DNA of 8,079 nucleotides from Anaerolineae bacterium (lineage in GTDB: Bacteria > Chloroflexota > Anaerolineae > SpSt-313), in the NCBI GenBank assembly GCA_023511475.1, contig JAIMBM010000116.1:1-8079 (forward strand), in the 5' to 3' direction. The notes beneath the pieces are model-generated. The model saw nothing but the letters and a program-made list of their open reading frames with translations, searched no databases and was not told the origin of the DNA. Below, one piece after another: positions 1 through 6,901 of this stretch. The position numbers and the translations under genes are program-made. The stretch's first letter is position 1. Each line of letters starts with the position of its first letter.

Positions 1-20
1 GCTCTCCTGCGACCCACCCG

Positions 21-28
21 AAGGAGGT
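21..28 (+). promoter_or_regulatory. Ribosome binding site of the DUF362 gene
   Basis: AAGGAGGT at 21-28 is a near-perfect Shine-Dalgarno sequence. It lies 7 nt before the ATG at 36, which decides the start. An in-frame GTG at 27 falls inside the Shine-Dalgarno itself and is therefore unlikely to be the initiation codon. Confidence 0.85.
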
Positions 29-35
29 GCAGCCA

Positions 36-923
36 ATGCCCGACGTTGCCATCACGCAGGACCTCGAGTTCATCGGCCAGGCCGTCTTTGATGCCCTGAA
101 CGCGCTCGAGCTCGACGACCTCTTCGCCGGCAAGGTGGTGGCTATCCACCCCAACGACACCGCCGCGACCCCCGGCAACATCAACGGCGTGACCCACGCC
201 GATACGCTTCAGGCAGTAGTCCGCTACATCAAGCGCTTCAGCCCGCGGCATATCGTCGTCTCGGGTGGCTCGGGTGCCTCGCAGACGGAGGATGTGTTCC
301 GCTATACGGGCATGATGCAGGTCATTGAGGATGAAGGGGTCGAGTTCTTTGATCACAATCGTGCCCCCTTCCGCGAGATCACCCTGGAGTTCGGCCCCCA
401 GCGCCAGGTGATGATCAACCCCCGCATCCTCGAGTACGACAGTGTCGTCTCGCTGGCTCAGCTCAAGCTGCACGAGACGGCGACGGTCACCCTCAGCATG
501 AAGAACATCGCCATGAGCTTTCCGGCCGCCGACTACTACGGCCACCCGCGCGGCTCGGGGGAGATTCACACCAACGACTTTTTTGGCGACATGCACGAGT
601 TCATCGTCGCTATGATGCAGCGCTTTCCGCCGCATCTGGCCATCATCGTCGGGCATCCCGCCATGATCGGTACGGGGCCGCTGGCGGGCATCCCGGTCGA
701 GACCGGGCTGGTCATTGCCAGCCGGGACTTTGTGGCCGCCGACGCCGTTGGCGCTCAGCTCTTCGGCTTCAATATGCAGGGGGTGCGGCACATCTTTGAG
801 GCCCATCGTCGAGGGTTCGGCGAGGGCCGGCTCAGCGCGATGAGCTTTCCGCGCATGTCTCTCTCTGCAGCCATCGAGGCGTTCACCCGCCTGGCGTATG
901 CACAGGAGGCCGTCTGGGCCTGA
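36..923 (+). CDS. DUF362 domain-containing protein
   Basis: This is a complete 295-residue protein of the DUF362 family, whose biochemical role is not established. Family-like traits are a basic core with K157 and N158 in the segment TLSMKNIAM (152-160), a glycine-rich stretch GGSGAS (77-82), and a C-terminal block MIGTGPLAGIP (210-220) followed by GLVIASRDFVAADAVGA (224-240). The last block matches the DUF362 pattern in which a GxGP loop precedes a strand and an 'S.D.VA.DA' helix. There is no signal peptide, no membrane segment and no cysteine anywhere in the protein. The added ferredoxin domain found in some relatives is therefore absent, and so is any cysteine-ligated Fe-S cluster. The gene lies 76 nt upstream of zwf on the same strand. 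Co-transcription is possible, but a GC-rich hairpin lies in the gap. Family assignment is fairly sure; function is unknown. Confidence 0.8.
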   Translation: MPDVAITQDLEFIGQAVFDALNALELDDLFAGKVVAIHPNDTAATPGNINGVTHADTLQAVVRYIKRFSPRHIVVSGGSGASQTEDVFRYTGMMQVIEDEGVEFFDHNRAPFREITLEFGPQRQVMINPRILEYDSVVSLAQLKLHETATVTLSMKNIAMSFPAADYYGHPRGSGEIHTNDFFGDMHEFIVAMMQRFPPHLAIIVGHPAMIGTGPLAGIPVETGLVIASRDFVAADAVGAQLFGFNMQGVRHIFEAHRRGFGEGRLSAMSFPRMSLSAAIEAFTRLAYAQEAVWA

Positions 924-930
924 GCGCGTA

Positions 931-957
931 CCCTGGCCTGGCCGCTGCCGGCCAGGG
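931..957 (+). other. GC-rich intergenic hairpin between the DUF362 gene and zwf
   Basis: CCCTGGCC (931-938) is exactly complementary to GGCCAGGG (950-957). The 11-nt loop can form three further pairs (940-942 with 947-949). No T-tract follows, so it does not look like a classical intrinsic terminator. It could attenuate or stabilise the transcript, or it could be chance in GC-rich DNA. Only the inverted repeat is directly seen. Confidence 0.45.
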
Positions 958-990
958 GCCGGGGAGGTGCGTGCCAGGCCCGGCTGCGAG

Positions 991-995
991 GGAGG
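991..995 (+). promoter_or_regulatory. Ribosome binding site of zwf
   Basis: GGAGG at 991-995 lies 4 nt before the GTG at 1000. The spacing is short but usable. The reading frame stays open back to an ATG at 898, inside the DUF362 gene, but the translated stretch 898-999 has no similarity I recognise to G6PDH, so GTG 1000 is preferred. Confidence 0.6.
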
Positions 996-999
996 TGTC

Positions 1000-2535
1000 G
1001 TGCGAGCTCAGCCGCCGGAGCCCAATCCTCTTCGCGAGGGGTTGCGCCTGCCGCGGGCGCCGGAGCCCAATGCCATGGTCATCTTTGGTGCTACCGGCGA
1101 CCTGGCGCGCCATCGCCTCATTCCGGCCCTGTACGATCTCTACGCCGCGGGCTTTCTGCCGCGCGGCTTCAGCGCTGTCGGGTTTGCCCGCCGGCCCCTT
1201 GGCGATGAGGGCTTTCGCGCCCAGTCCCGCGAGATGTGTCAGCGCTACTGCGAGCTCCAGTTCACGCCGGAGGTCTGGGAGAGCTTTGCCGAGGGGCTCT
1301 GCTATGTTCAGGCTGATCTCGCACAGCGCGAGGGCTACGATCGGCTCGCCGAACGGCTCGCTGCGCTGGACCGGGAGCGTGGCACGCTCGGGAACCGCGT
1401 CTACTATCTGGCCACTCCGCCCGACCTCTACCCGGTGATCACCCGTCTCCTCGGCGACGCGCGCCTTGCTCAGAGCGAGCGAGGGTGGGTGCGGCTGGTT
1501 GTGGAAAAGCCCTTCGGGCATGATCTGGCGAGCGCGAGGGAGCTGAACCGGCTCCTCCGAGAGGTCTTTCGGGAGGAGCAGATCTACCGCATAGACCATT
1601 ATCTGGGCAAGGAGACGGTCCAGAACATCCTGGTGCTGCGGTTCGCCAACGCCATCCTCGAGCCCCTTTGGAATCGCCGCTACGTGGACCATGTGCAGAT
1701 TGCGGTCGCCGAGGCCGTCGGGATCGAGGGCCGCGGTGCCTACTATGACCGAACCGGGGCCCTGCGCGACATGGTGCAGAACCACATGTTCCAGCTCCTC
1801 TCGCTCATGGCCATGGAGCCGCCCGCCTCTTTTGAGGCCGACATGGTGCGCAACGAGAAGGTGCAGGTCCTGCATGCCCTGCGGCTCCCACGCGTGGACG
1901 AGGTGCCCCGCATTGCCGTGCGGGGGCAGTACGCGGCGGGCTATATCGATGGCCGGCCGGTGCCCGCCTACCGGGAGGAGCCTGCCGTCGCGCCGGACTC
2001 CCTCACGGAGACCTTTGTGGCCCTCAGGCTCTATGTGGACAACTGGCGCTGGGCCGATGTCCCCTTCTATCTGCGCACCGGAAAGCGTTTGCCGCGGCGG
2101 GTGAGCGAGATTGCAGTCCAGTTCCGCCGGCCACCCCTCAGGCTCTTCGGACCCGAGGTGCTGGCGCCCGCAGAGCCAAACGCTCTGGTCCTGCGCATCC
2201 AGCCGGATGAGGGCGTGTCCCTGCACGTGGTCGTCAAGGTACCGGGCATGGCGTTTGACATCCGCCCGGTTTCCATGGCATTCCTCTACGGCCCGACCTT
2301 TGGGCGGGTGCCGAGCGCCTACGAGCGGCTGCTCCTCGACTGCATGCTGGGCGATTCGACCCTCTTCACCCGCGGGGATGAGGTTGAGGCGGCGTGGGAG
2401 TTCACCACCCAGATCCTGCGTGGCTGGGAGGCGGCGCCGCTACCGGATTTCCCCAACTATGAAGCTGGGACGTGGGGACCGCTCGCCGCCATGCGGCTCA
2501 TCGCCGATGACGGGCGGCGCTGGCGGCGGCTGTGA
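1000..2535 (+). CDS. zwf: Glucose-6-phosphate 1-dehydrogenase
   Basis: The enzyme oxidises glucose 6-phosphate with NADP+ (or NAD+) to 6-phosphogluconolactone, the first step of the oxidative pentose phosphate pathway, in the cytoplasm. From GTG 1000 it has 511 residues, normal for the family. The nucleotide-binding loop is FGATGDLA (29-36), the conserved VEKPFGHDL starts at 168, and the signature RIDHYLGKE covers 197-205. NHMFQLL starts at 261, and RTGK at 359-362 lies in the C-terminal substrate domain. D199, H200 and H262 align by a constant offset of 22 with the Asp177, His178 and His240 active-site residues of the Leuconostoc enzyme. The N-terminal NPLREGLRL followed by PEPNA resembles G6PDHs of Chloroflexi and cyanobacteria and supports the GTG start. 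The gene ends 29 nt before opcA, which points to one transcript. All key residues are present and I see no frame damage. Confidence 0.96.
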   Translation: MRAQPPEPNPLREGLRLPRAPEPNAMVIFGATGDLARHRLIPALYDLYAAGFLPRGFSAVGFARRPLGDEGFRAQSREMCQRYCELQFTPEVWESFAEGLCYVQADLAQREGYDRLAERLAALDRERGTLGNRVYYLATPPDLYPVITRLLGDARLAQSERGWVRLVVEKPFGHDLASARELNRLLREVFREEQIYRIDHYLGKETVQNILVLRFANAILEPLWNRRYVDHVQIAVAEAVGIEGRGAYYDRTGALRDMVQNHMFQLLSLMAMEPPASFEADMVRNEKVQVLHALRLPRVDEVPRIAVRGQYAAGYIDGRPVPAYREEPAVAPDSLTETFVALRLYVDNWRWADVPFYLRTGKRLPRRVSEIAVQFRRPPLRLFGPEVLAPAEPNALVLRIQPDEGVSLHVVVKVPGMAFDIRPVSMAFLYGPTFGRVPSAYERLLLDCMLGDSTLFTRGDEVEAAWEFTTQILRGWEAAPLPDFPNYEAGTWGPLAAMRLIADDGRRWRRL

Positions 2536-2553
2536 GCGCCCCGCGGGACTCTC

Positions 2554-2560
2554 AGGAGGT
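2554..2560 (+). promoter_or_regulatory. Ribosome binding site of opcA
   Basis: AGGAGGT at 2554-2560 lies 4 nt before the ATG at 2565. The frame is open back to a GTG at 2532 that overlaps the zwf stop as GTGA, but that codon has no comparable ribosome site. ATG 2565 is therefore the better start. Confidence 0.65.
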
Positions 2561-2564
2561 GCGG

Positions 2565-3701
2565 ATGGCAGAGCGGGTTCGGGTGATGGACCCGGCCCAG
2601 ATTGAGAAGGTGCTGGCAGAGGTACGACAGGCCTCGTTGGAGATGGCGGGGCCCGAGAGGCCCGCCGTGCGGGCGACCGTCCTCAACCTGGTCGTCTTTG
2701 CCGGGAATCCTGCCGCGGCAGCAGACCTGGCGTCCGTGGCCGCCGCCCTGGCCGACAGGCACCCCTCACGGACGATCCTGATCGGCACCGCCTGGCCCGC
2801 GGGGGACGAGGAGTGGACGATAGAGGTGTGGGCGCGCTGTCACCGCGCCCCTGCGCGCTATGTGGTGTGCTTTGAGGGGATCGAGATCATGGCGCGGGAG
2901 GAGGCGCTCGAGCGGGTGCCTGCACTGATCCTCCCTCTCCTCCTGCGGGACCTGCCTGTCGTGCTCTGGTGGCCGGGGGATGTGCCGACGAGATCGCCCC
3001 TTTTCCTCGGCCTGCTCGCCAACGCCGATCGCCTGGTGGCAGACTCGGCCAGCGCACCCGCTCCCGAGGCGCTCCTTTCCCGACTGGCCGGCCTTGTGGG
3101 GCTGGAGCAGTGCCAGTGCACCATCGGGGACCTGGACTGGCACCGCCTGACCCCCTGGCGCGAGCTGACGGCGCGGCTCTTCGATCCGCCCGACTCGCGC
3201 TCATACCTGCAGCACGTCGAGCGCGTGCTCCTCGACACGGTCGAGCAGCCTGGGCGGCCGGATGCGACGCAGGCCTACCTCTATACGGCCTGGCTTGCGA
3301 CCCGCCTGGGCTGGACCCCTGCGGCGGAGCCGCACACGGTCTCGGCTGGTGGGGAGCGGCTGAACCTGCTGCGGGGCCGCGAGGCCGTGACGGTCGAGCT
3401 GGCGCGGCTACCCCTCGCCGAGGGGACGAGGGGACTGCGCCGGGTGCTGCTGCAGGCGTCGCATCCCGAGGGGGAGGCGAGCCTGGCCATCCGGCGCTCG
3501 GCCGACGGCACCTCCGCCACGCTCACGACCGTGCTGCCCGGCAGGCCACCCCGCCAGCACGCGGTGCGCTACCGTGAGCCGGACCTCCCTCACCTCCTCA
3601 GTGAGGAGCTGGGGCTTGTGGCCTCTGATCCGGTCTATGCGGAGGCGCTGCGGCTGGCAGCGCTCTTGAGCGCGCCGCCCGCCGCGGGCGAACTCGGCTG
3701 A
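2565..3701 (+). CDS. opcA: Glucose-6-phosphate dehydrogenase assembly protein OpcA
   Basis: OpcA is a non-catalytic partner needed for full assembly and activity of G6PDH in cyanobacteria and actinobacteria. Its position directly after zwf fits this role. The 378-residue product has the family landmarks in order: RATVLNLVVF (36-45), HPSRTILIG (66-74), LPVVLWWPGDVP (130-141), ADRLVADS (154-161) and DLDWHRLTPWRELTARLFDPP (189-209). The variable C-terminal part carries the second OpcA region. It has no signal peptide or membrane segment. Cysteines occur at 92, 102, 183 and 185, the last two as a CQC pair. In cyanobacteria OpcA is a redox target of thioredoxin, but whether these cysteines correspond is unknown. 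An ATG at 2586 is an alternative start but has a poorer ribosome site. Identity is very likely from motifs plus context. Confidence 0.93.
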   Translation: MAERVRVMDPAQIEKVLAEVRQASLEMAGPERPAVRATVLNLVVFAGNPAAAADLASVAAALADRHPSRTILIGTAWPAGDEEWTIEVWARCHRAPARYVVCFEGIEIMAREEALERVPALILPLLLRDLPVVLWWPGDVPTRSPLFLGLLANADRLVADSASAPAPEALLSRLAGLVGLEQCQCTIGDLDWHRLTPWRELTARLFDPPDSRSYLQHVERVLLDTVEQPGRPDATQAYLYTAWLATRLGWTPAAEPHTVSAGGERLNLLRGREAVTVELARLPLAEGTRGLRRVLLQASHPEGEASLAIRRSADGTSATLTTVLPGRPPRQHAVRYREPDLPHLLSEELGLVASDPVYAEALRLAALLSAPPAAGELG

Positions 3702-3731
3702 CGGGGCCATTCTCTCCAAGGGGCCTGCTGG

Positions 3732-3755
3732 GGCGCCGGGGCGCCGCGGCGCGCC
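3732..3755. other. GC-rich self-complementary tract after opcA
   Basis: Two GGCGCC palindromes (3732-3737 and 3740-3745) and a GGCGCGCC palindrome (3748-3755) lie 31-54 nt downstream of the opcA stop. They can pair in several registers and could form the 3' end structure of the + strand transcript. No T-run follows, so a role as terminator is only inferred. Confidence 0.3.
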
Positions 3756-3793
3756 AGGAGCCCGAGACACCCAACAATATCTTCCCCTCCCCC

Positions 3794-3817
3794 AGGCGGA
3801 CGCCGCGGCGTCCGCCT
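3794..3817. terminator. Perfect 24-bp palindrome between convergent genes, possible bidirectional terminator
   Basis: The half-site AGGCGGACGCCG (3794-3805) is followed directly by its exact reverse complement (3806-3817). The result is a fully symmetric 24-bp palindrome with no spacer. It sits where opcA (+) and amrB (-) converge and overlaps the last two bases of the amrB stop codon (TAG, complement 3816-3818). Convergent placement suits a shared transcription end. Neither side has a T-tract (the - strand continues with a G-rich run), so it is not a canonical intrinsic terminator. Alternatives are a dispersed palindromic repeat or a protein binding site. Confidence 0.5.
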
Positions 3818-5018
3818 ATAGCAGCGCCACCCCACAGACTGAAACGAAGGAAGTATCCTGCGGGTCAGCCGGAGCCTGGGCATAGCCCGCCGGCTCGCCC
3901 CGCACCGGCTCCAGGAGCCGCAGGGCAAGATAGATCGGCGGTAGGCCGCAGATGTGGCGCCGGTCCTGCTCCGCCTTGATCTGGCCAAAGAATGCCGCTG
4001 CGTCGCCTCGCGCGATCGCCCCGACCAGCTCCCCGTCGGCCTGCTGACCCTGCGCGCGTGTGGCCGGCCCGGCAGGGACGGGGTCGCCGAAAGCGGGTCC
4101 GCTGTGGGCCAGGTCGCCCGCCGCCACGACCAGCGCGCGGCGACCTGCCAGGACTCCGCGCAGCGCCCCGATGGCCCGGTCGATGGCCGGGTCGGTCGCC
4201 GGGTCCACACTGCCTTCGATGTACGGCGCGAAGGAGCCGCACAGGATGGGGACCAGCGGTATGGGCTCGCCACGCCGGATGTGGTGCAGCCACACCGCCG
4301 CCAGCTCGATCGAGTGCTCGGTGCGATGGTGCAGCTCCTCAGCCCAGGCAGCACCCTCCAGCGCATCGGCAACCGCCTGGACCGCCCGGATATCGGTCGG
4401 AAGCGTGCCAAAGGGCGTGGCATAGCTCTGGCGCGTCACAGTGAGCAGCGCCCCTTCGGACTGGTGATCGGTGCCGAGGATCACCGCCACCTCTGCCCGG
4501 CGGGCACTGGCGGCCACGCGGCTCCACACTTCGGCATACACCGCCCCGCCCCGTTGGTAATCGATATGAGGGCTCACCAGCCCGCGGGCCAGCAGGCTGA
4601 TCGGCTGCCTCGGCACGTTGGCCAGCAGCCCGTCGAGGAGCGAGGCCAGCTCTTGCGGGTCCGCGGGATAGCTGTGCCCGGCAAGCGCCGGCGGGCGGCA
4701 AGGCGCACTGCGATACGCGTTGAGGGCGCGCAGCCGGGCGAGGCGGAAGGTGTCGTTGTCCAGAAGGAGCGCCTCGTCCAGGTGCCGCAGAATCTCGGCG
4801 AACCGGTCCGGCGAGAGGTAGATACCGTGCCGCACCTGCAGGGCCGCCCGCACCGCCGATTCGTCGCGCGTGCCGTCGCACAGGGCAAGCAGCGGCGCCA
4901 GCGCCTGGGGAACGGCTACCGTCTGATCGCTCAGGCCGAGCGGATCACGCAGGAGAAGCACCGGCCGGCCGTTCACCGTGGCCAGCTCCGGCCGAATGCT
5001 GCGGAGTTTGGGGTTCAT
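3816..5018 (-). CDS. amrB: AmmeMemoRadiSam system protein B (MEMO family) with N-terminal extension
   Basis: This is a 400-residue cytoplasmic protein of the MEMO1/AmmeMemoRadiSam-B family, related to class III extradiol dioxygenases; the bacterial role is unknown. Residues from about 112 to 400 form the MEMO domain, beginning at AGHSYPADPQEL (113-124). Residues matching the human MEMO1 site are present: H151 in SPHIDY, H185 in LGTDHQS, H305 in GDLAHSG and C357 in HICGLPPI, together with EHSIE (234-238). The first 110 or so residues are an extra domain, mostly predicted helix and strand, found in long-form bacterial members. It looks vaguely like a small winged-helix or PqqD-like fold, but I cannot assign it. 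The usual partners (AMMECR1-like protein A and the radical SAM protein) are not in this window. The gene starts 12 nt after the ATPase stop with no clear Shine-Dalgarno, which suggests translational coupling at the end of the transporter operon. Confidence 0.9.
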   Translation of the reverse strand: MNPKLRSIRPELATVNGRPVLLLRDPLGLSDQTVAVPQALAPLLALCDGTRDESAVRAALQVRHGIYLSPDRFAEILRHLDEALLLDNDTFRLARLRALNAYRSAPCRPPALAGHSYPADPQELASLLDGLLANVPRQPISLLARGLVSPHIDYQRGGAVYAEVWSRVAASARRAEVAVILGTDHQSEGALLTVTRQSYATPFGTLPTDIRAVQAVADALEGAAWAEELHHRTEHSIELAAVWLHHIRRGEPIPLVPILCGSFAPYIEGSVDPATDPAIDRAIGALRGVLAGRRALVVAAGDLAHSGPAFGDPVPAGPATRAQGQQADGELVGAIARGDAAAFFGQIKAEQDRRHICGLPPIYLALRLLEPVRGEPAGYAQAPADPQDTSFVSVCGVALL

Positions 5019-5030
5019 GGGCAGTCGTCT

Positions 5031-5792
5031 CTAGCTGATGGCAATGGCCGTACGAAGTTGCGTCGCCAGCCGAGAATACTCAGGACCCCAGGACCCGTCA
5101 AGTGGTCGCGGCCGCGGCAGGGTCACGCGAAGCTCGAGCGCCACGCGTCCGGGGCGAGAGGTCAGCACCAGCACTCGGTCGGCCAGGTAGATCGCCTCAG
5201 AGATCGAGTGCGTCACCATCACCACCGTCTTGGATTGGGTCTGCCACAGGTTCAGCAGCTCCTCGTTGAGCTGATCGCGGGTGAGTGCATCGAGGGAGCC
5301 GAAGGGCTCGTCGAGAAGAAGCACCTCGGCCCCCTGCACGAGGGCTCGGGCGATGGCCACGCGCTGTTCCATCCCGCCGGAGAGCTGCCGCGGGTAGCTC
5401 TCCTCAAAGCCCTCGAGGCCGACCAGGCGCAGCGCCTCGCGCGCCTGCCGGAGCGCCTCGCTTCGTGGCACTCCCCGCACCTCCAGCGGTAGCGCCACGT
5501 TGGTCAGGGCTGTTCTCCATGGCATGAGGTTCGCCTTCTGGAAGACGAAGGCGATGCGGTGCGTCGGGGCGTTCAGGGGCTGCCCGTCGAACAAGACCCG
5601 ACCCGTCGAGGGCCTCAGTAGCCCGCCCAGTATGTGGAGCAGTGTGGTCTTGCCGCAGCCGGACGGCCCGAGCAGGCAGACAAACTCGCCCCTCGCCACC
5701 GCCACACTCGTCTCCGCCAGAGCTTCGAGGGAGCCGTTCTCCCCAGAATAGGTCATGGATACCTGCTCGGCGACCAGCAAGGGCTCTGTCAT
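5031..5792 (-). CDS. ABC transporter ATP-binding protein, probable riboflavin importer ATPase
   Basis: This is the ATPase that powers the importer formed with the adjacent permease and lipoprotein. It belongs to the nitrate/sulfonate/taurine/thiamin-precursor group (SsuB/TauB/ThiZ-like). With the start at 5792 it has 253 residues. Walker A is GPSGCGKT (42-49), the Q-loop glutamine is Q85 in FVFQKANLMPW, the signature is LSGGMEQR (137-144), Walker B is VLLLDEP (157-163), the D-loop is SLDAL (166-170) and the switch histidine is H195. All catalytic elements are intact. Start choice is uncertain: an in-frame ATG at 5804 directly abuts a GGGAG (5805-5809), while ATG 5792 gives the usual short N-terminus (MTEPLL) but a 12-nt spacing. 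It follows the substrate-binding gene by 49 nt. The flavin specificity comes from the operon's riboswitch, not from this subunit. Confidence 0.93.
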   Translation of the reverse strand: MTEPLLVAEQVSMTYSGENGSLEALAETSVAVARGEFVCLLGPSGCGKTTLLHILGGLLRPSTGRVLFDGQPLNAPTHRIAFVFQKANLMPWRTALTNVALPLEVRGVPRSEALRQAREALRLVGLEGFEESYPRQLSGGMEQRVAIARALVQGAEVLLLDEPFGSLDALTRDQLNEELLNLWQTQSKTVVMVTHSISEAIYLADRVLVLTSRPGRVALELRVTLPRPRPLDGSWGPEYSRLATQLRTAIAIS

Positions 5793-5841
5793 TGGCCACA
5801 CCATCTCCCGTTACACCGCACGACCACGCTGACCAGTCCGA

Positions 5842-6867
5842 CTAGGGGCTCACGAACTCGTTAGTGTACAGGCTCTCCGGGTCTACCGCCGCGTCCATCA
5901 GATTCAGCTCTCGCAAGAGGTCCACGACGGCGCGCCAGGAGGCGGGGTCGCTCTTGCCCAGCTCCTCACCTTGCCAGAAGCGCACACACTCGGCGAGGAC
6001 GGCTCTCTGCAGCGCCTCGTTCTCCCCGCCGATCTCGGGCACTACCTGTCTGGTGATGGCAAAAGCCGCATCCGGATCGGCGATCGTATCCCGCAGGCCA
6101 CGCAGGAAGGCTCTTACCATCCCCCGCACGAGCTCGGGCTGCTCCTCCAGCGTCCGCTCGTTGGTGATCAGACCGTTGGAGGGCAGGTTAGCATACTGGT
6201 CCAGATACAGCACCCGCACGTCATGGCCGGCGGCGCGCAGCTGCACCGGCTCGTTGAGGGCGTAGCACACGGCGGCATCGACCCGCTTTTCAATGAGGCT
6301 GGCGACCTGCGTGTAGCCGACGACCTGCAGGTTCACCCGCTCCGGCTGTATGTCTACCGCCCTCAAGAAGGCCCGCCAGCCGATATAGCTCGCGCCTTCG
6401 AGGATGGGAATGCCAACGGTGCGCCCGATCAGGTCCTCCGGCTTGCTGATGCCGCTCTCGGCAAGGGCCACCACGCAGACCGGGAAGCGCCGGTACCAGT
6501 TCAGGACGTAGCGCACCGGGAGGCCGTTCGCGCGGGCGAGGGCTACCTGGTCGCCGCTGCCGATGACGAACTGGCGCTCGCCAGCGGCCAGAAGCTTCAG
6601 GAGGTCCGTCTCCCAGCCATAGTCGAAGGTCAGGTCGATGCCCTCCGCCGCAAAGTAGCCCCGCTCCTTTGCAACATAGAGTGGTGTGAACTGGACATTC
6701 GGCACGTACCCCATGGCGAGGGTCACACGGACAAGGTCCCTACCGGCAGATGGCGCAGGAGTCGGGGAGGCGGGCGCCGGATCGCCGACAGGTGTTCTGC
6801 CAGGTGCGGCACACGCCGTCAGCACCAGCAACAGACCAATGAGCGGGCCAATCATACGCTTGAGCAT
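5842..6867 (-). CDS. ribY: ABC transporter substrate-binding lipoprotein, NMT1/THI5-like; probable riboflavin-binding protein RibY
   Basis: This is a 341-residue extracytoplasmic solute-binding lipoprotein. The N-terminus has a basic start, a hydrophobic stretch (6-16) and a lipobox LTAC with the lipidated C19. A Pro/Ala/Ser linker (about 20-42) precedes the folded domain. That domain opens with VRVTLAMGYVPNVQFTPLYVA (46-66) and continues with KERGYFAAEGIDLTF (67-81), the standard opening of NMT1/THI5 (ThiY, SsuA-like) binding proteins. It lacks the CCCFC motif of the yeast THI5 enzyme, so it is a binding protein. Related ThiY proteins bind thiamin pyrimidine precursors; here the FMN riboswitch upstream makes riboflavin the better guess, as proposed for RibXY of Chloroflexi. 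AGGAGG lies 8 nt before the ATG. It lies 34 nt after the permease gene. The symbol rests on context, not on ligand residues. Confidence 0.82.
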   Translation of the reverse strand: MLKRMIGPLIGLLLVLTACAAPGRTPVGDPAPASPTPAPSAGRDLVRVTLAMGYVPNVQFTPLYVAKERGYFAAEGIDLTFDYGWETDLLKLLAAGERQFVIGSGDQVALARANGLPVRYVLNWYRRFPVCVVALAESGISKPEDLIGRTVGIPILEGASYIGWRAFLRAVDIQPERVNLQVVGYTQVASLIEKRVDAAVCYALNEPVQLRAAGHDVRVLYLDQYANLPSNGLITNERTLEEQPELVRGMVRAFLRGLRDTIADPDAAFAITRQVVPEIGGENEALQRAVLAECVRFWQGEELGKSDPASWRAVVDLLRELNLMDAAVDPESLYTNEFVSP

Positions 6868-6875
6868 GGTGGCAA

Positions 6876-6881
6876 CCTCCT
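6876..6881 (-). promoter_or_regulatory. Ribosome binding site of ribY
   Basis: On the - strand AGGAGG (complement of 6876-6881) stands 8 nt before the ATG at 6867. It is the strongest ribosome site in this operon and fixes the ribY start. The binding protein is usually needed in excess over the membrane subunits, which fits a strong site here. Confidence 0.85.
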
Positions 6882-6901
6882 CAGGTTGTGAGCGCTCTCC
6901 A

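Noticed and set aside
898..999. Upstream extension of zwf to the ATG at 898
   Set aside because: It would overlap the DUF362 gene and add 34 residues without family similarity; GTG 1000 has a ribosome site and gives the usual N-terminus.
883..2226. Long open frame of 447 codons on the - strand opposite zwf
   Set aside because: It is antisense to an intact G6PDH with all catalytic motifs, and its translation shows no domain. Long antisense frames are expected in GC-rich coding DNA.
3954..5492. Open frame of 512 codons on the + strand across amrB and the ATPase gene
   Set aside because: It crosses two well-supported genes on the other strand, and its product is rich in R, G and H with no recognisable fold.
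5971..6891. Open frame of 306 codons on the + strand opposite ribY
   Set aside because: It is a mirror of the binding-protein gene, with no domain and no ribosome site.
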